Positions 1 to 10,582 of a stretch of DNA of 64,000 bases are shown one piece after another. The stretch is from Oligoflexia bacterium (GTDB lineage: Bacteria > Bdellovibrionota > Bacteriovoracia > Bacteriovoracales > Bacteriovoracaceae). The number at the start of each line of letters is the position of its first letter. Position 1 is the stretch's first letter. The notes beneath the pieces are model-generated. The model worked only from the letters and a program-made list of their open reading frames with translations, made no database searches and was not told the DNA's origin. The translations under genes and the position numbers were made by a program. The stretch spans positions 35,535 to 99,534 of the forward strand of contig JADGAN010000017.1 in the NCBI GenBank assembly GCA_015231955.1, given 5' to 3'.

Positions 1-1440
1 TTTAGCTCGGTTAAATTCTAATTCGATTTGTGAAATTCCACTGACCGTTGCTACCCCAACCGTGCCTGTGAGTGAAAGTGCAAAACCAGACCACACTCTA
101 AAAATCTCCCATTTGCTACGTTCACCGCGTTTCTCCTCTCGCTTCGTGATGATGTTGGTGAAGTAGCGAGCAATGCGAACCGATTTTTTAAGACCGTTTT
201 GAAAACGGGCAGAGTTAACACGATAGAGTGCACGGCCCATCAGCGATTTGTTATCACCGTTTAGCGATGGAGTTGCTGGAACAAATTTATAAGGAATACC
301 TTCACTCTTTGCAAGTTGGATATAATCTGGTCTGGCCGCAGCTTCCACCCAGATGCTTTCATCAACTGCTGCAGTTAAACTTTTGTTGTCGAGGTTTTTG
401 TTGGGGCAGACATCGCTTTTGAAATAGAGGTGGCCAATAGCAGAGCCGCTAAGTTTTGCAACATGGACTGTGCCCCCTGCACTCATGCCAATCGCCACGC
501 GGATACCATTAAACTGGATGGGGTTATTTTCATTTTCAGCAGTGGCCGCGATCTTTTCAATATTGGAGATCATGGCATTTACAAATTTGCCAAGTTCTGT
601 TTTATCACTGCTTGCACCAGTGCTGCTGTTGCTTTTATTGTTGTTGTCGCGCTCAAGACGTGCCCACTCCATTCTGACGAAGACTTCACCACCCATGGAG
701 ACGGTGACTGCTGGAGCAACCATTACAGTACCACTTGCTGTAAGTACCAGGTCGGTACGAAATTTATTGGCCCACCAACATCGATCATTAGCACTCTTAA
801 GATTGCTTAGGTCTTTTACGACGGCACGAAAATTTTTAGCGGCAACGTGAACATCGTCGCGAAATTTTTTAGGGTCACTCACTTTTTTACTGGCAAGGGC
901 CAATTTAATCGCTGGTTCTAATTCGCTTGTAAGCTGAGAATCACTCATGCGTGGAGAGATGGCAACGGTTGGAGTGCTTTCTGTCGGCGGTTGCAGCTCT
1001 TTATTATTGGGTAAAATTTTCTTGCGCCACCAGAGGTGTAGTGAGGTGGTTCCCTTCCCTGTAATCAGTCCCATAAGACCAGAGGAGCTTACGGTAAAGA
1101 GCGTACTGATCCAGGTTAAACGCCAATGTTTTTTGGGAGCAAGAGTTTTGTCATCGGAAGCTTCGGTGGTTGAGGAGGAGAGGCGACTCATAATCTCTTC
1201 ATTGGTATCCATCACGCGTTCGAAGGACCTGGAGAGGCGAGGGTTGCCCGCTTCCACTTCACCACTGGCAGCGGTGGCGGCAAGACTCTTATTGGCCATA
1301 TTGTCTTCGGGAAGTTTGTACCAACTGTCGGGAAGGTGGCCAGGATCGCCGTCAAAATATCCCTCATCGCTTGCATTGGCAATGATAGCAGGGGTGGAGA
1401 AGAGGAAAAATAATAATAGCAGTGTGATATACTTTTTCAA
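1..1440 (-). CDS. Exported protein of unknown function, C-terminus beyond window
   Basis: The minus strand is open from position 1440 to the window edge, 480 codons without a stop. The start is TTG (1438-1440), preceded by GGAG with a 6-nt spacer. Residues 1-23 form a Sec signal (MKKYITLLLLFFLFSTPAII...). About residues 85-110 form a second hydrophobic segment (TLFTVSSSGLMGLITG), followed by WWRKK, so the protein may be membrane anchored. Further along is a glycine-rich hydrophobic stretch (GIRVAIGMSAGGTVHVAKL) and then a basic region (TKREEKRGERSKWEIFRVW). It lies 29 bp downstream of the lipoprotein at 1470-1811 and is probably co-transcribed with it. I recognise no family. The shorter ORFs on both strands here are shadows of it. 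Confidence 0.75.
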   Translation of the reverse strand, partial: MKKYITLLLLFFLFSTPAIIANASDEGYFDGDPGHLPDSWYKLPEDNMANKSLAATAASGEVEAGNPRLSRSFERVMDTNEEIMSRLSSSTTEASDDKTLAPKKHWRLTWISTLFTVSSSGLMGLITGKGTTSLHLWWRKKILPNNKELQPPTESTPTVAISPRMSDSQLTSELEPAIKLALASKKVSDPKKFRDDVHVAAKNFRAVVKDLSNLKSANDRCWWANKFRTDLVLTASGTVMVAPAVTVSMGGEVFVRMEWARLERDNNNKSNSSTGASSDKTELGKFVNAMISNIEKIAATAENENNPIQFNGIRVAIGMSAGGTVHVAKLSGSAIGHLYFKSDVCPNKNLDNKSLTAAVDESIWVEAAARPDYIQLAKSEGIPYKFVPATPSLNGDNKSLMGRALYRVNSARFQNGLKKSVRIARYFTNIITKREEKRGERSKWEIFRVWSGFALSLTGTVGVATVSGISQIELEFNRAK

Positions 1441-1469
1441 GGGTTACTCCTTACATTGTTGAAAGTTGC

Positions 1470-1811
1470 TTACATTTTAGAAAAATAAAGGTAGAGCGAT
1501 GCCGAGCCTTCAATACCCACGACCAGAGGAATTTTGGCACTGGCCCCAACAGAAATTCCAACATAGAACATTTTAAGTTCCCAGCTGGGATAGACGGTGC
1601 GATTCTTTTCAAGAGTATCGATAACTTTTTCATCCATCTCGTTTAAGAGTTTTGCAGTTTGAGTGGAGTAACCTCGATAGGGAATGAAGGTAACTTTTTC
1701 GTTGCCATTCTCATCGAGCTTAATCAGAGGAATTTGTTTACGAAAGAGGCAAGAACTAGAGAAGAGAAGAGTTAGTAACAACATTGTTACCAATGGTAAT
1801 TTTTTAAGCAT
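1470..1811 (-). CDS. Small lipoprotein, unknown function
   Basis: This is a 113-residue protein with a short basic n-region (MLKKL), a hydrophobic core and a lipobox-like FSSSC at residues 17-21, so it is probably lipidated by signal peptidase II. The mature part is short and ends in a hydrophobic segment (VGISVGASAKIPLVVGIEGS) and an aromatic tail. The Shine-Dalgarno AAGGAG is well placed before the ATG at 1811. It precedes the partial exported protein by 29 bp and follows meaB after about 100 bp, so the two exported genes may form their own unit. I recognise no family. Confidence 0.7.
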   Translation of the reverse strand: MLKKLPLVTMLLLTLLFSSSCLFRKQIPLIKLDENGNEKVTFIPYRGYSTQTAKLLNEMDEKVIDTLEKNRTVYPSWELKMFYVGISVGASAKIPLVVGIEGSASLYLYFSKM

Positions 1812-1915
1812 GCACTTTACTCCTTGCTACAAAGAATCAATTGTAAGTGGCCAGAAAATAGATGGTATTAAACTATAAAATAGGACTATAAATATTATCA
1901 GTCAAAGTCAAAAGA

Positions 1916-2950
1916 TTAATCATTTTTGGAACGAAGAGTCTGATAGGCGGAGGAGGACATGACCTCATAAAAAGCGTTCACCACCTTTTCTGCTGCAACG
2001 TATGGTAGCTCCTCTCCTGAGAGCACACGCTCTTTGGTTTGGTGAAGAATTTTTTTCATCTCCTTGCTCTCTTTGAGATCGCAAAGGATCTTCTCTTCCG
2101 AGGCCTTCCACAGCCAAACCAGCAGCTGATCGCGGCGCTTGCGATGAAAGTCGTCACTACTAGCAGTGAGCTTTTGTTTTAGGACTTCAATGTAAGAGAT
2201 GATCTCCTTCATCCCCATGCTGTAAAGGGCACTACAGGTGAAGGTGGACTCCTCCCAATGTTTTTTCCTTGCTAAAATGGAGAGGGCGCGAATGTACTCG
2301 AGTTTGATCGCGGCAGCACGATCTTTTAAAATACCATCGGCCTTGTTGATGATCAGGATATCGGTCATCTCCAAGATACCGCGCTTGATCCCTTGCAGTT
2401 CATCACCGGCGGCAGGAATCACCAAGAGGAGAAAGAGATCCACCATCTCGGAGACAATCACCTCCGATTGGCCCACTCCCACCGTCTCCACCAAGATGTA
2501 ATCGAAACCAAAGGCCTCACATAAAATGATCGCTTCGCGCGTTCGTGGGGCCACTCCACCTAAGCTCCCTTGAGTGGGGGAGGGGCGTACAAACGCCTTA
2601 TCGTGCGCACTCAATTTGCGCATGCGAGTCTTGTCTCCAAGAATACTACCACCGCTTAAGTTGCTACTGGGATCGATAGCGAGCACTGCTACACTCTTTC
2701 CCTCCTCGATAAGGGCCATGCCAAAACTTTCGATAAAGGTGCTTTTACCTCCACCTGGAATGCCACTGATTCCCAGGCGAATGGAGGGAGCTCGCAAGCA
2801 AAGCTCCTTGGAGGTCATAATCAGGTGTAGTAGTTCGCGGGCCAACACTTGCTTTTCAGGAAGATCACTTTCAACAAGGGTGATTGCTCGTCCAAGCATA
2901 CTGACGTTTTGTTTTAAGATGCCTTGGTAAAAATCAGTTGCATGTATCAT
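1916..2950 (-). CDS. meaB: MeaB/ArgK-type GTPase, methylmalonyl-CoA mutase chaperone
   Basis: This 344-residue G3E-family GTPase loads and protects the B12 cofactor of methylmalonyl-CoA mutase. The Walker A loop is [12 protein letters not shown] at residues 60-71, the switch region contains [10 protein letters not shown], and the G4 motif is NKAD. The length is typical of the family. Its ATG overlaps the mutB stop by 4 nt (ATGA), which implies translational coupling. It is the last gene of the pheS-pheT-mutA-mutB-meaB run. The position next to both mutase subunits fixes the assignment; the cytosolic role as a cofactor gatekeeper is known for the family. Confidence 0.95.
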   Translation of the reverse strand: MIHATDFYQGILKQNVSMLGRAITLVESDLPEKQVLARELLHLIMTSKELCLRAPSIRLGISGIPGGGKSTFIESFGMALIEEGKSVAVLAIDPSSNLSGGSILGDKTRMRKLSAHDKAFVRPSPTQGSLGGVAPRTREAIILCEAFGFDYILVETVGVGQSEVIVSEMVDLFLLLVIPAAGDELQGIKRGILEMTDILIINKADGILKDRAAAIKLEYIRALSILARKKHWEESTFTCSALYSMGMKEIISYIEVLKQKLTASSDDFHRKRRDQLLVWLWKASEEKILCDLKESKEMKKILHQTKERVLSGEELPYVAAEKVVNAFYEVMSSSAYQTLRSKND

Positions 2951-5049
2951 TTAAGGAGGAGCTCCCTTAAAAGTGTGTGTGCAGAGGTGGTAATGGGAGT
3001 TCCAGGACCAAAGATGAGAGTGGTGCCTTCGCGATAAAGCTCTTCATAATCACCAGGAGGGATCACCCCACCCGCCACAATCATGATATCGTCGCGATCA
3101 TATTTTTTAAGCTCCTCACGCAGGCGTGGAATCAGTGTCAGGTGTCCTGCTGCAAGGGTGCTGACACCAATAATATGCACATCATTTTCCACTGCCGACT
3201 TTGCAGTCTCTTGGGGTGTTTGAAAAAGTGGGCCTACGTCGACATCAAAACCGAGATCGGCAAAAGCAGAGGAGACAATCTTTTGCCCGCGATCGTGTCC
3301 ATCTTGTCCCATCTTTGCAATTAAGATGCGAGGACGGCGTCCATCACGCTTTTGAAACTCCTGTAAGAGTTTTTTTATCTCCTCCAATTTCTGCAAGGTG
3401 GCACTATTATCACTTTGATCGCTTTTAAGACTAATCTCTTTGGCGTAAACCCCAGAGACACTGGTGATAGCACCATCATAGCGGCCAAAAACTTTTTCGA
3501 GAGCATTACTAATTTCACCGACAGTGGCCTTGGCACGAGCTGCAGTGATGGAGAGTTCGAGCAGGTTGCCTTCTCCTCGCTCACACGCATTGGTAAGTGC
3601 TTCCAGGGTACGCGTGACTTCCGCTTGATTGCGTTCACTCTTTAAACGGTGAAGGCGCTCAATCTGACAAGCACGTACGCGCGAATTATCTACACGTAGG
3701 ATAGGAGGAAAATCGCTCTCGTTAGCGGTGTATTTGTCACAAAATTTATTCACGCCCACAACTACTTGTTCGCCACTATCGATGCGTGCTTGCGTGCGCG
3801 TGGCCGCCTCTTCGATGCGCATTTTAGGAATGCCCAGTTCAATGGCGCGAACCATTCCTCCCAAATTTTCAATCTCACGAATGTGTACGCGCGCTTTGGT
3901 GATGAGTTCGTTTGTCAGCGCCTCCACATAGTAACTACCACCCCAAGGATCGATCGCCTTGGTGGTGTTGGTCTCTCTTTGCAAGAAGAGTTGTGTATCA
4001 CGTGCAATCTTGGCACTAAAAGCAGTCGGCAGGCCTAGCGCCTCATCGAGGGAGTTGGTATGCAGCGACTGTGTTTGCCCATGGGCCGCGGCCATGGCCT
4101 CGACACAGGTGCGAGAGATATTATTATAAATTGCTTTAGCAGTTAAACTCCATCCTGAAGTTTGCGAATGGGTTCGTAGCATTAGCGATTTGCTACTCTT
4201 GGGATTAAAGGTTTGTACCATCTCCGACCAGAGGGTGCGTGCGGCCCTCAGTTTTGCCACCTCCATAAAGTAGTTCATGCCTATAGCGAAGAAGAAGGAG
4301 AGGCGAGGAGCAAAGGCATCGATGTCGATGCCGGCAGCAAGACCGGTGCGAATGTATTCAAGTCCATCGGCCAAGGTGTAAGCTAGCTCGAGATCGGCGG
4401 TCGCACCCGCCTCTTGCATATGATAACCCGAGATGCTGATGCTGTTAAATTTTGGCATCTCTTTGGCGGTAAAGGCGATGATGTCGCCAACGATCTTCAT
4501 CGAGGGGGCCGGTGGATAGATAAAGGTGTTGCGAACAATAAACTCTTTTAAAATATCATTTTGAATGGTGCCGCTTAAGATGGAGCGAGAGGCCCCTTGC
4601 TCTTCGGCGGCCACAATATAAAGGGCCAAGATAGGGAGAACCGCCCCATTCATAGTCATCGAGACGCTAGTTTTAGCGAGCGGAATTCCCTCGAAGAGAA
4701 TGCGCATATCAGAGAGGGAATCGACAGCAACTCCGGCCATTCCTACATCGCCCTCAACGCGCGGATGATCGGAGTCGTAGCCTCGGTGAGTGGCGAGGTC
4801 AAAGGCCACAGAGAGACCGGTTTGCCCTTGGGCAAGTGAATTTTTATAAAAAGCGTTGCTCTCCTCCGCAGTGGAAAAGCCGGCGTATTGACGAATCGTC
4901 CACGGGTTGGAGGTGTACATGGTCGCATAAGGGCCACGCAAGAAAGGAGCAAATCCGGGAAGCGAATCGAGGTGGGGGATTTGTTCGATATCACGCTTAT
5001 CATATTTTCTTTTAATGGTGATCCCTTCTGGGGTGATCCAATGGTTCAT
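2947..5049 (-). CDS. mutB: Methylmalonyl-CoA mutase, large (catalytic) subunit
   Basis: The product is a 700-residue enzyme that interconverts succinyl-CoA and (R)-methylmalonyl-CoA with adenosylcobalamin. The N-terminal TIM barrel carries family motifs such as [17 protein letters not shown] and [12 protein letters not shown]. The C-terminal B12-binding domain has the base-off ligand motif MGQDGHDRG at about residue 585, followed by GVSTLAAGH and [11 protein letters not shown]. Its ATG overlaps the mutA stop by 4 nt and its stop overlaps meaB. The length fits the usual alpha subunit (about 715). No epimerase or propionyl-CoA carboxylase gene lies in the window, so the rest of the pathway must be elsewhere. 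Confidence 0.96.
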   Translation of the reverse strand: MNHWITPEGITIKRKYDKRDIEQIPHLDSLPGFAPFLRGPYATMYTSNPWTIRQYAGFSTAEESNAFYKNSLAQGQTGLSVAFDLATHRGYDSDHPRVEGDVGMAGVAVDSLSDMRILFEGIPLAKTSVSMTMNGAVLPILALYIVAAEEQGASRSILSGTIQNDILKEFIVRNTFIYPPAPSMKIVGDIIAFTAKEMPKFNSISISGYHMQEAGATADLELAYTLADGLEYIRTGLAAGIDIDAFAPRLSFFFAIGMNYFMEVAKLRAARTLWSEMVQTFNPKSSKSLMLRTHSQTSGWSLTAKAIYNNISRTCVEAMAAAHGQTQSLHTNSLDEALGLPTAFSAKIARDTQLFLQRETNTTKAIDPWGGSYYVEALTNELITKARVHIREIENLGGMVRAIELGIPKMRIEEAATRTQARIDSGEQVVVGVNKFCDKYTANESDFPPILRVDNSRVRACQIERLHRLKSERNQAEVTRTLEALTNACERGEGNLLELSITAARAKATVGEISNALEKVFGRYDGAITSVSGVYAKEISLKSDQSDNSATLQKLEEIKKLLQEFQKRDGRRPRILIAKMGQDGHDRGQKIVSSAFADLGFDVDVGPLFQTPQETAKSAVENDVHIIGVSTLAAGHLTLIPRLREELKKYDRDDIMIVAGGVIPPGDYEELYREGTTLIFGPGTPITTSAHTLLRELLLK

Positions 5050-6320
5050 AGTGAATTCCTTTGTTGGTTTTCGCTTTTAGCATTAGCTTTAGCGGCGAGG
5101 TCGATGTGTTTACGCTTTTCCCAGAAGGAGACCATTCCGCCTTCACCTTCAATCAGTGCAAGCTCTTCAGCTACTTTGCAGGAGAGTTCGCTGTAGAGGT
5201 GCTCAAGATAGTAGCTGCCACTGGCGGGATCGCAAACTTTTGAAAGGTGTGCCTCTTCGTTTAAAACGTGAAAAGTATTGATTGCCATAAAGCGAGTCAG
5301 TGCTTGGTGTTTTTCATCATGGCCAATCAGTGTGCAAAGGGTGCTATCGGCATTGCCAACCAGTGCTGCCCATACTCCTGCAGTTCCGCGAAGGGTGTTG
5401 CTCCAGACATCTTGAGGATCAAACTCTCGGAGTGAGGGACATGCATGAATCCTTATAGGCATGTGAACCGAATTTGATTCAGATATCTCTTCGCTTAGCA
5501 TTTGGGTAAAGAGATCGCGTAATACCCTGATCTTGGTAAGCGACAAAAAGAAGTCGCTACCAACACTGACGGAAAAGAGAAACTGTTCGGCAACCGCTTG
5601 GGATTTTAGTCGGATATTTTTTCCCGCTTCTCGTTTTAAGACTTGCAGGTAGTGTTTGGCAGTGGCCAAGGCGTAACTCAATTCTAAAACGGCGTTTGCT
5701 CCGGCCTCCTCATATTGGGCCCCATTAACAAAGATCGATTGCACCGAGGATTTAAACTCATCCATGGCAATAAAAGCGATGTGCGCCATCTGCTGCTCCA
5801 TCTCCCTTAATTTTTGATCGATTGAAACCAGGGGAAGATCTTTGCGTATCAGTGTCCCTAGGGGATCGATGCCGAGAGAGCCTTCAAACTCATACTCCAT
5901 GTAGGCCTTGCGAAACTCCACATACCAGCGTTCGAAATTTTCATCGGGAAGCAGGGCGAGACGAAGATTTTTCATTGGAAAAAGTTCACGATGGCCATCA
6001 AGGCATGCGACAAGCTCTCTAAAGGTGTTGATCGATAGTGCTTGTGTTTCTTTGCGAACATCGATCCAGAGTTCGCCTACCCCATTGACAACTTCTAACA
6101 AGATGGCTTCAAAATCGTTAGCGCCTTTGATCGCTTGTAGTGAGCTTGCACACAGAGGTGTCTGTGTTGTGCTAATGCTGCTTGCAGTGCCTGCTGTGCT
6201 TGTTGTAGGTCGATCAAGGTAGAGAGGTTTTAGCTTTAAAACTCCCTCCAGGCCTTTGGGAGAAAAATCGAGTTTACTTGCATTTTCTCCAACTGCTTTT
6301 TCCCATTTTTCCATAGTCAT
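5046..6320 (-). CDS. mutA: Methylmalonyl-CoA mutase, small subunit, shortened
   Basis: This 424-residue homologue of the mutase barrel domain is the non-catalytic beta subunit that pairs with MutB in the cytosol. It retains barrel segments ([40 protein letters not shown]) but lacks the C-terminal B12-binding-like domain, whereas beta subunits I know are near 600 residues. It ends naturally in the TGA that overlaps the mutB ATG, so the shortening looks native rather than a frameshift. The Shine-Dalgarno AAAGGATT precedes the ATG, 13 bp after the pheT stop. I am confident of the family and less sure that the shortened form is typical of the clade. Confidence 0.88.
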   Translation of the reverse strand: MTMEKWEKAVGENASKLDFSPKGLEGVLKLKPLYLDRPTTSTAGTASSISTTQTPLCASSLQAIKGANDFEAILLEVVNGVGELWIDVRKETQALSINTFRELVACLDGHRELFPMKNLRLALLPDENFERWYVEFRKAYMEYEFEGSLGIDPLGTLIRKDLPLVSIDQKLREMEQQMAHIAFIAMDEFKSSVQSIFVNGAQYEEAGANAVLELSYALATAKHYLQVLKREAGKNIRLKSQAVAEQFLFSVSVGSDFFLSLTKIRVLRDLFTQMLSEEISESNSVHMPIRIHACPSLREFDPQDVWSNTLRGTAGVWAALVGNADSTLCTLIGHDEKHQALTRFMAINTFHVLNEEAHLSKVCDPASGSYYLEHLYSELSCKVAEELALIEGEGGMVSFWEKRKHIDLAAKANAKSENQQRNSL

Positions 6321-6333
6321 TGTTATTAATCCT

Positions 6334-8808
6334 TTAAGCTTTTAAGGGTAGGCCAGCTTTTGAGAGTTCGCTTACAATCTTCTCTTCACCCGCTTTGATC
6401 TCTTCCCCGCTGAGTGTTTTTTCGGGATTGTAAAATACTGACCGTAGTGTTACTGCCTTATCACCATTTGCCAGTGAAAAGAGCGTCAGCACTTTTACTT
6501 CACTGAGCTCTTTTATTTTGCTCTCTTTGACGATTTTTATAATCTCTTCCACCGGTTTATTTCCAGGCGCAACCACGGTGCAATCAAAATTGGCAGAGGG
6601 GAATTTTGGTAGTGGTTTGAAGAGCATCTTCTCTTTGCTCTCACGATCTTGAAAAGCGGAAAGATCAACTACGGCCAGTACCAACTCTCCTCGAATTTTA
6701 AAGTTCCTCAGTGCCATGGGAGCAACGCTCATGATGGCCCCAACAATACTACCTTGAACCAACAAATTGTAAAATTGGTGAGGATGTTTTCCAATCCAAG
6801 CTTCGGGAATAAACATCGAGCTGTTTTGTAATTTAGGACTTTTTTGATAATCGAGTAGAAAATCGCATTTCACTTTAACGCTCTTGAAGAGATTTTCTAT
6901 GGTGTTTAGAAGATCGGAAAAGAGCACTTGTTCGCGATGAAAAAAGGCGACACCTAAATGGTTGCGCTCACTAAAGTTTGTGCCCGCAGGGAAGACACGC
7001 CCCATCTCAAAAAATTTAAAACTCTCATAACTTTTTTGATTAAGCGCCGTAGTTGCCAGCATCGAAGGAATCAAGGAGGGGCGCATGCGATCGGCCTCGC
7101 GCGAGAGCGCATTTAAGAGTACCAACTCTTCACTTTGAGCAGGAAAGCCGGCACTTTGTAATAGTTTTTCTCCAATCAGTGGATAGGTGTAAACTTCGAG
7201 TGCGCCTCCATGTTGTACCATGAAATCTTGGACTTTCCGATGGAGAGTTTTAGCGGGGGAGAGGCGAACCGGTTTTATAGGTGCAAGTGGAGAGATGGGA
7301 GTGATAGAGTTGTATCCAATCATGCGTCCAATCTCCTCCGCGATACAGGCCATGCACTCAATATCTTTAGTGGCACGAACGCTAGGAACTACAATGTGCA
7401 GTTTTTGCGGATCACTGTTACTAGGATTGCTAACGTTAAAATCGAGTGAGCGTAAAATGAGATCGATCTCCTCTTTCGGAACTGTTTTTCCAAGGTAGTT
7501 GCAAATCTCCTGGTAGCTGGTATCAATCGTCAGTGGAGGAGCGTCGAGTTCTCCCGGGGCCGCATCGGATTCGATGCTACCAATGGCGTGTGCCTCTGTG
7601 CAAAGCTCTTTTACTAGTTCATATGCTCTCAGTAATGTGCGCTTAAGCATTTTGCTGTCGAGAGATTTTTCGTAACGTTGAGAGGAGTCGCTACGAAGCC
7701 CAAGGCGTGAGGAGGTTTTTCTCACCTCATGCGCTTTCCAGTTGGCCACCTCAATTAAAATCTGAGTGGTGTTTTCATTGACACCACTTTCCGCTCCACC
7801 CATAATTCCTGCGATCACCAGAGGGCGTTTGCAATCGGCAACCACCGTGTCGGTCGCTGTAAGTGTGCGCTCTACTTCGTCGAGTGTACGTAAGACACAT
7901 TCGCGACCTGTTCTCTTGATGATGATCTTATCCCCATGCAGTTGACTGCGATCAAAGATATGCAGAGGAATTCCCAGCTCGAGCATGACATAGTTGCCAA
8001 TGTCCACCATGTTGTTGATAGGCCGTAATCCTACACTGCTAAGCCTGCGTGCCAGCCACCGTGGTGAGGGAGCAACCTTTATATTGTCCACGCTAAGTGC
8101 ATAGTAAGCAAGGCCAGCACTTTCACCCTCTAATACAGGACGTAGAGGAGAGGCGTGACTATTTTTGATACTGGATAAAATATTTTCTTCCCACTTTTGA
8201 TCAAAACGCTCAGTGTGAAATTTAGCACCCTTTGCACGATAGATGGTTGCAATCTCTCTGGCCATTCCATAGTGTCCCCAAAGGTCGGGCCTATGGGTGA
8301 TCGATTTATTATCGATATTTAAAATCATATCGTGGCGTTCGCCAAAATATTGTTCTAGTGATTCCCCGAGAGGCGCATCCTCTGCAAGCTCCAGTAGACC
8401 ACTCGCCTCACTGCTGATTCCGAGTTCGGCCGCTGAACAAAGCATCCCTTCCGAGAGCACGCCACGAATCTTTTTTGCTTCCAAGGTTATTCCATTCGGA
8501 AGAGTCACCCCAATAGGTGCATGCGGAACTTTCATCCCCACGCGCACATTAGGCGCCCCACACACCACCTCACCTGCAGGAGAAAAATCGGCGTTAAAAC
8601 TAAAGCTCACCAAATTTAATTTTTCTGCTTCAGGATGCTTACGCATGGCCACCACTTTTGCCACTCGAATCTTGGGCCAATGACTGCCAGAGGTCTCTAC
8701 GCCCTCAACTTCACAAGTGGAGAGAGTGACATCATTCATGAAATCACGCTCGCTAATCGCATGCTTTAATTCAACAAAATCTTTGATCCAATCGTATGAT
8801 ATAAGCAC
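6334..8808 (-). CDS. pheT: Phenylalanine-tRNA ligase beta subunit
   Basis: At 824 residues this is a full-length PheT, the tRNA-binding and editing subunit of the (alpha-beta)2 enzyme that charges tRNA-Phe. An OB-fold tRNA-binding domain sits at about 40-150 (VVAMRKHPEAEKLNLVSF; VVCGAPNVRVG), followed by the B3/B4 editing region (NNMVDIGNYVMLELGIPLH), a B5 domain and a C-terminal ferredoxin-like anticodon-binding domain (about 730-824, with FPSANFDCTVVAPG at its start). It follows pheS after 38 bp and precedes mutA by only 13 bp, an unusual coupling. Confidence 0.97.
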   Translation of the reverse strand: MLISYDWIKDFVELKHAISERDFMNDVTLSTCEVEGVETSGSHWPKIRVAKVVAMRKHPEAEKLNLVSFSFNADFSPAGEVVCGAPNVRVGMKVPHAPIGVTLPNGITLEAKKIRGVLSEGMLCSAAELGISSEASGLLELAEDAPLGESLEQYFGERHDMILNIDNKSITHRPDLWGHYGMAREIATIYRAKGAKFHTERFDQKWEENILSSIKNSHASPLRPVLEGESAGLAYYALSVDNIKVAPSPRWLARRLSSVGLRPINNMVDIGNYVMLELGIPLHIFDRSQLHGDKIIIKRTGRECVLRTLDEVERTLTATDTVVADCKRPLVIAGIMGGAESGVNENTTQILIEVANWKAHEVRKTSSRLGLRSDSSQRYEKSLDSKMLKRTLLRAYELVKELCTEAHAIGSIESDAAPGELDAPPLTIDTSYQEICNYLGKTVPKEEIDLILRSLDFNVSNPSNSDPQKLHIVVPSVRATKDIECMACIAEEIGRMIGYNSITPISPLAPIKPVRLSPAKTLHRKVQDFMVQHGGALEVYTYPLIGEKLLQSAGFPAQSEELVLLNALSREADRMRPSLIPSMLATTALNQKSYESFKFFEMGRVFPAGTNFSERNHLGVAFFHREQVLFSDLLNTIENLFKSVKVKCDFLLDYQKSPKLQNSSMFIPEAWIGKHPHQFYNLLVQGSIVGAIMSVAPMALRNFKIRGELVLAVVDLSAFQDRESKEKMLFKPLPKFPSANFDCTVVAPGNKPVEEIIKIVKESKIKELSEVKVLTLFSLANGDKAVTLRSVFYNPEKTLSGEEIKAGEEKIVSELSKAGLPLKA

Positions 8809-8846
8809 AGTGCTGCTCCTTTAATTTTCTTTCTTTAATTAAATAA

Positions 8847-9929
8847 TTAATAAGCTTTAAATTGTGAGATAAAACGTAAATCGCCTGCGTGAATGAGACG
8901 AATATCGTCGATCACATACCTCATCATGACCAAGCGATCGAGGCCTAGCCCAAAGGCAAAGCCTTGATACTCGCTGGGATCGATCTTGCCTGCACGAAGC
9001 ACATTGGGATGAACCATGCCACAAGGGAGCAACTCCACCCAGCCAAGTTTCTTACAAACCGAGCAACCTTTGCCTTGGCAGATCAGACATTTAATGTCCA
9101 ACTCAAAGCCAGGCTCCACAAAGGGAAAGAAGCCGGGGCGTAGTCTTACATCCACATCACGACGGAAAATTTCCGAAAGCAGCGTCTTCATAAAATAGAT
9201 CAAGTGGGAGACAGAAATGCCTTTGTCCACCATCATCCCTTCCAGTTGGTGAAAGACCATCTCGTGAGAGGCATCGGTGCGTTCACAGCGAAAAACTTTT
9301 CCAGGGCCTACAAATTTAAAGGGCGGTTTATGCATCTCCATTCCATGCACTTGGATGGTGCTAGTGTGAGTGCGCAAAAGGTGTTTTTTATCGGGAAACC
9401 AAAAGGTGTCTTGCATATCGCGTGCTGGATGATCGGCTGGAACATTGAGTGCAGTAAAGTTATGGTGATCATCCTCGATATAAGGGCCATCGAGCACCTC
9501 AAATCCCATGGAAATAAAAATATCCTCAATCTCACGTTGAACGATGGAGACTGGGTGTAACCCCGCACTGTTTAGGCCCATCTCTCTATTGGAGTTGCGC
9601 AGAGTGATATCGATCCACTTTTCTTCGAGTGCACGATTCATCTCATACATCTCTAGCTCTTCAAGCTTTTCTTTGATGAGTAGTTCCATCTGATCTTTAT
9701 AGGTGTTACACTGTTGACCGATCTCTTTTTTGACTTCGATGGCCACATCTTTGAGTGATTTAAGGATTGTCGAGAAAGGGCCATTCTTTCCAAGGTACTT
9801 CGACTTTAGGTCGAGTGCCTCCGCCCTATTCTTGAGTTCTTTTGCTTTGTTTAAAAATTCATCAAAGAGTTCGTGTGGGGTTTTGTGGTGGTCATTGTTA
9901 TGGTTGTTGTGTGAACTAGAATCACTCAT
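8847..9929 (-). CDS. pheS: Phenylalanine-tRNA ligase alpha subunit
   Basis: This 360-residue class II synthetase subunit catalyses Phe activation and transfer. An N-terminal coiled coil spans about 20-95, motif 2 is FRCERTDASHEMVFHQLEG, and motif 3 is GFAFGLGLDRLVMMRY near the C-terminus. Four cysteines in CLICQGKGCSVC probably bind a structural metal; this cluster occurs in a subset of bacterial PheS. The first 16 residues are rich in Ser, Asn and His (DSSSHNNHNNDHH), an unusual low-complexity extension. A Shine-Dalgarno (GAGGAG) lies 10-15 nt upstream of the ATG. It opens the pheST-mutAB-meaB series. Confidence 0.97.
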   Translation of the reverse strand: MSDSSSHNNHNNDHHKTPHELFDEFLNKAKELKNRAEALDLKSKYLGKNGPFSTILKSLKDVAIEVKKEIGQQCNTYKDQMELLIKEKLEELEMYEMNRALEEKWIDITLRNSNREMGLNSAGLHPVSIVQREIEDIFISMGFEVLDGPYIEDDHHNFTALNVPADHPARDMQDTFWFPDKKHLLRTHTSTIQVHGMEMHKPPFKFVGPGKVFRCERTDASHEMVFHQLEGMMVDKGISVSHLIYFMKTLLSEIFRRDVDVRLRPGFFPFVEPGFELDIKCLICQGKGCSVCKKLGWVELLPCGMVHPNVLRAGKIDPSEYQGFAFGLGLDRLVMMRYVIDDIRLIHAGDLRFISQFKAY

Positions 9930-10072
9930 GAGTGCTTGCTCTCCTCTTTTTTACTTTAGTCAAAATGTGAGATGAACACTCTTTATCTATCACTCTCACC
10001 AAATTTTATCTAGTCGCAAAACCAAAAAAGCTTCACAAATCTCAATCCTTAGCTCGCGATGCAAAATGATGC

Positions 10073-10101
10073 TTGCTCCGAATTCTGTTCCGCGCTATAA
10101 T
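10073..10101 (+). promoter_or_regulatory. Sigma-70-type promoter driving the 10.1-10.6 kb transcript
   Basis: TTGCTC (10073-10078) and a perfect TATAAT (10096-10101) are separated by exactly 17 nt on the plus strand. This predicts a transcription start near 10108, inside a 700-bp gap without a convincing gene. It is the best housekeeping-type promoter I saw in the window. The next strong signal downstream is the terminator at 10555-10586. Confidence 0.6.
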
Positions 10102-10107
10102 GGATCA

Positions 10108-10582
10108 ACATACGACGAGAATTTAAGCTTAGTAGAAAATGAAATAAATCCCGTCGATAAAGGTGAGCGCGTTCGAAAGTCGCGTAAGCAAAGTTCCAGT
10201 CCTAAGGGCCATTTATACGTTGCCTATGGACATTGGGATTGCCGAAAGGGTCTAAGGTCGGGTTCGCGCATTTGTGCGCACGGGTCGTGGGGTGTTTATT
10301 CTACCTCATGTAGAATTCGATCTTTAGAGAGGAGGAGTTTTTTCTCTATGCATTTTCTTAGGGCCTATACCCATTGGTCTTAAGACCGACATTTTCTTCG
10401 ACCACCACTTGCTTGTCTCACCAGACACGGATGCGTTGGTCTTTTAGAGACAGCTTTTTTTCTTCTTCTTCGGTGACTTGGTCGAAAACCAATCCGTAAG
10501 TGCTTGTCCACTTACATTTTTAAATCAATCGATGTATATCGATAGCTAAATTTCAGACCCCCCGCTTAGTCGGGGGGTCTTT
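10108..10582 (+). ncRNA. Candidate structured noncoding RNA or long 5' leader, about 470 nt
   Basis: The stretch lies between a good promoter and a strong intrinsic terminator and has no supported ORF. Local hairpins include ATTCTAC/GTAGAAT near 10300, TGTCT/AGACA near 10415, TTGGT/ACCAA near 10480 and GTAAGTG/CACTTAC near 10500-10520. The 5' segment GAATTTAAGCT (near 10120) is largely complementary to AGCTAAATTTC (near 10545), which would close the molecule. I checked by eye for RNase P, tmRNA, SRP, 6S and common riboswitch signatures and found none. It may be a free RNA or a terminator-controlled leader of the decarboxylase 50 bp downstream. Confidence 0.4.

Noticed and set aside
947..1462. 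171-codon plus-strand ORF
   Set aside because: Antisense to the partial exported protein, which has a signal peptide and ribosome-binding site; the plus frame has neither.
10066..10383. 105-codon ORF in the 10 kb gap
   Set aside because: It starts before the strong promoter, has no Shine-Dalgarno, an unusual Cys/Arg/Ser-rich composition and overlaps the hairpins; RNA is the better reading.
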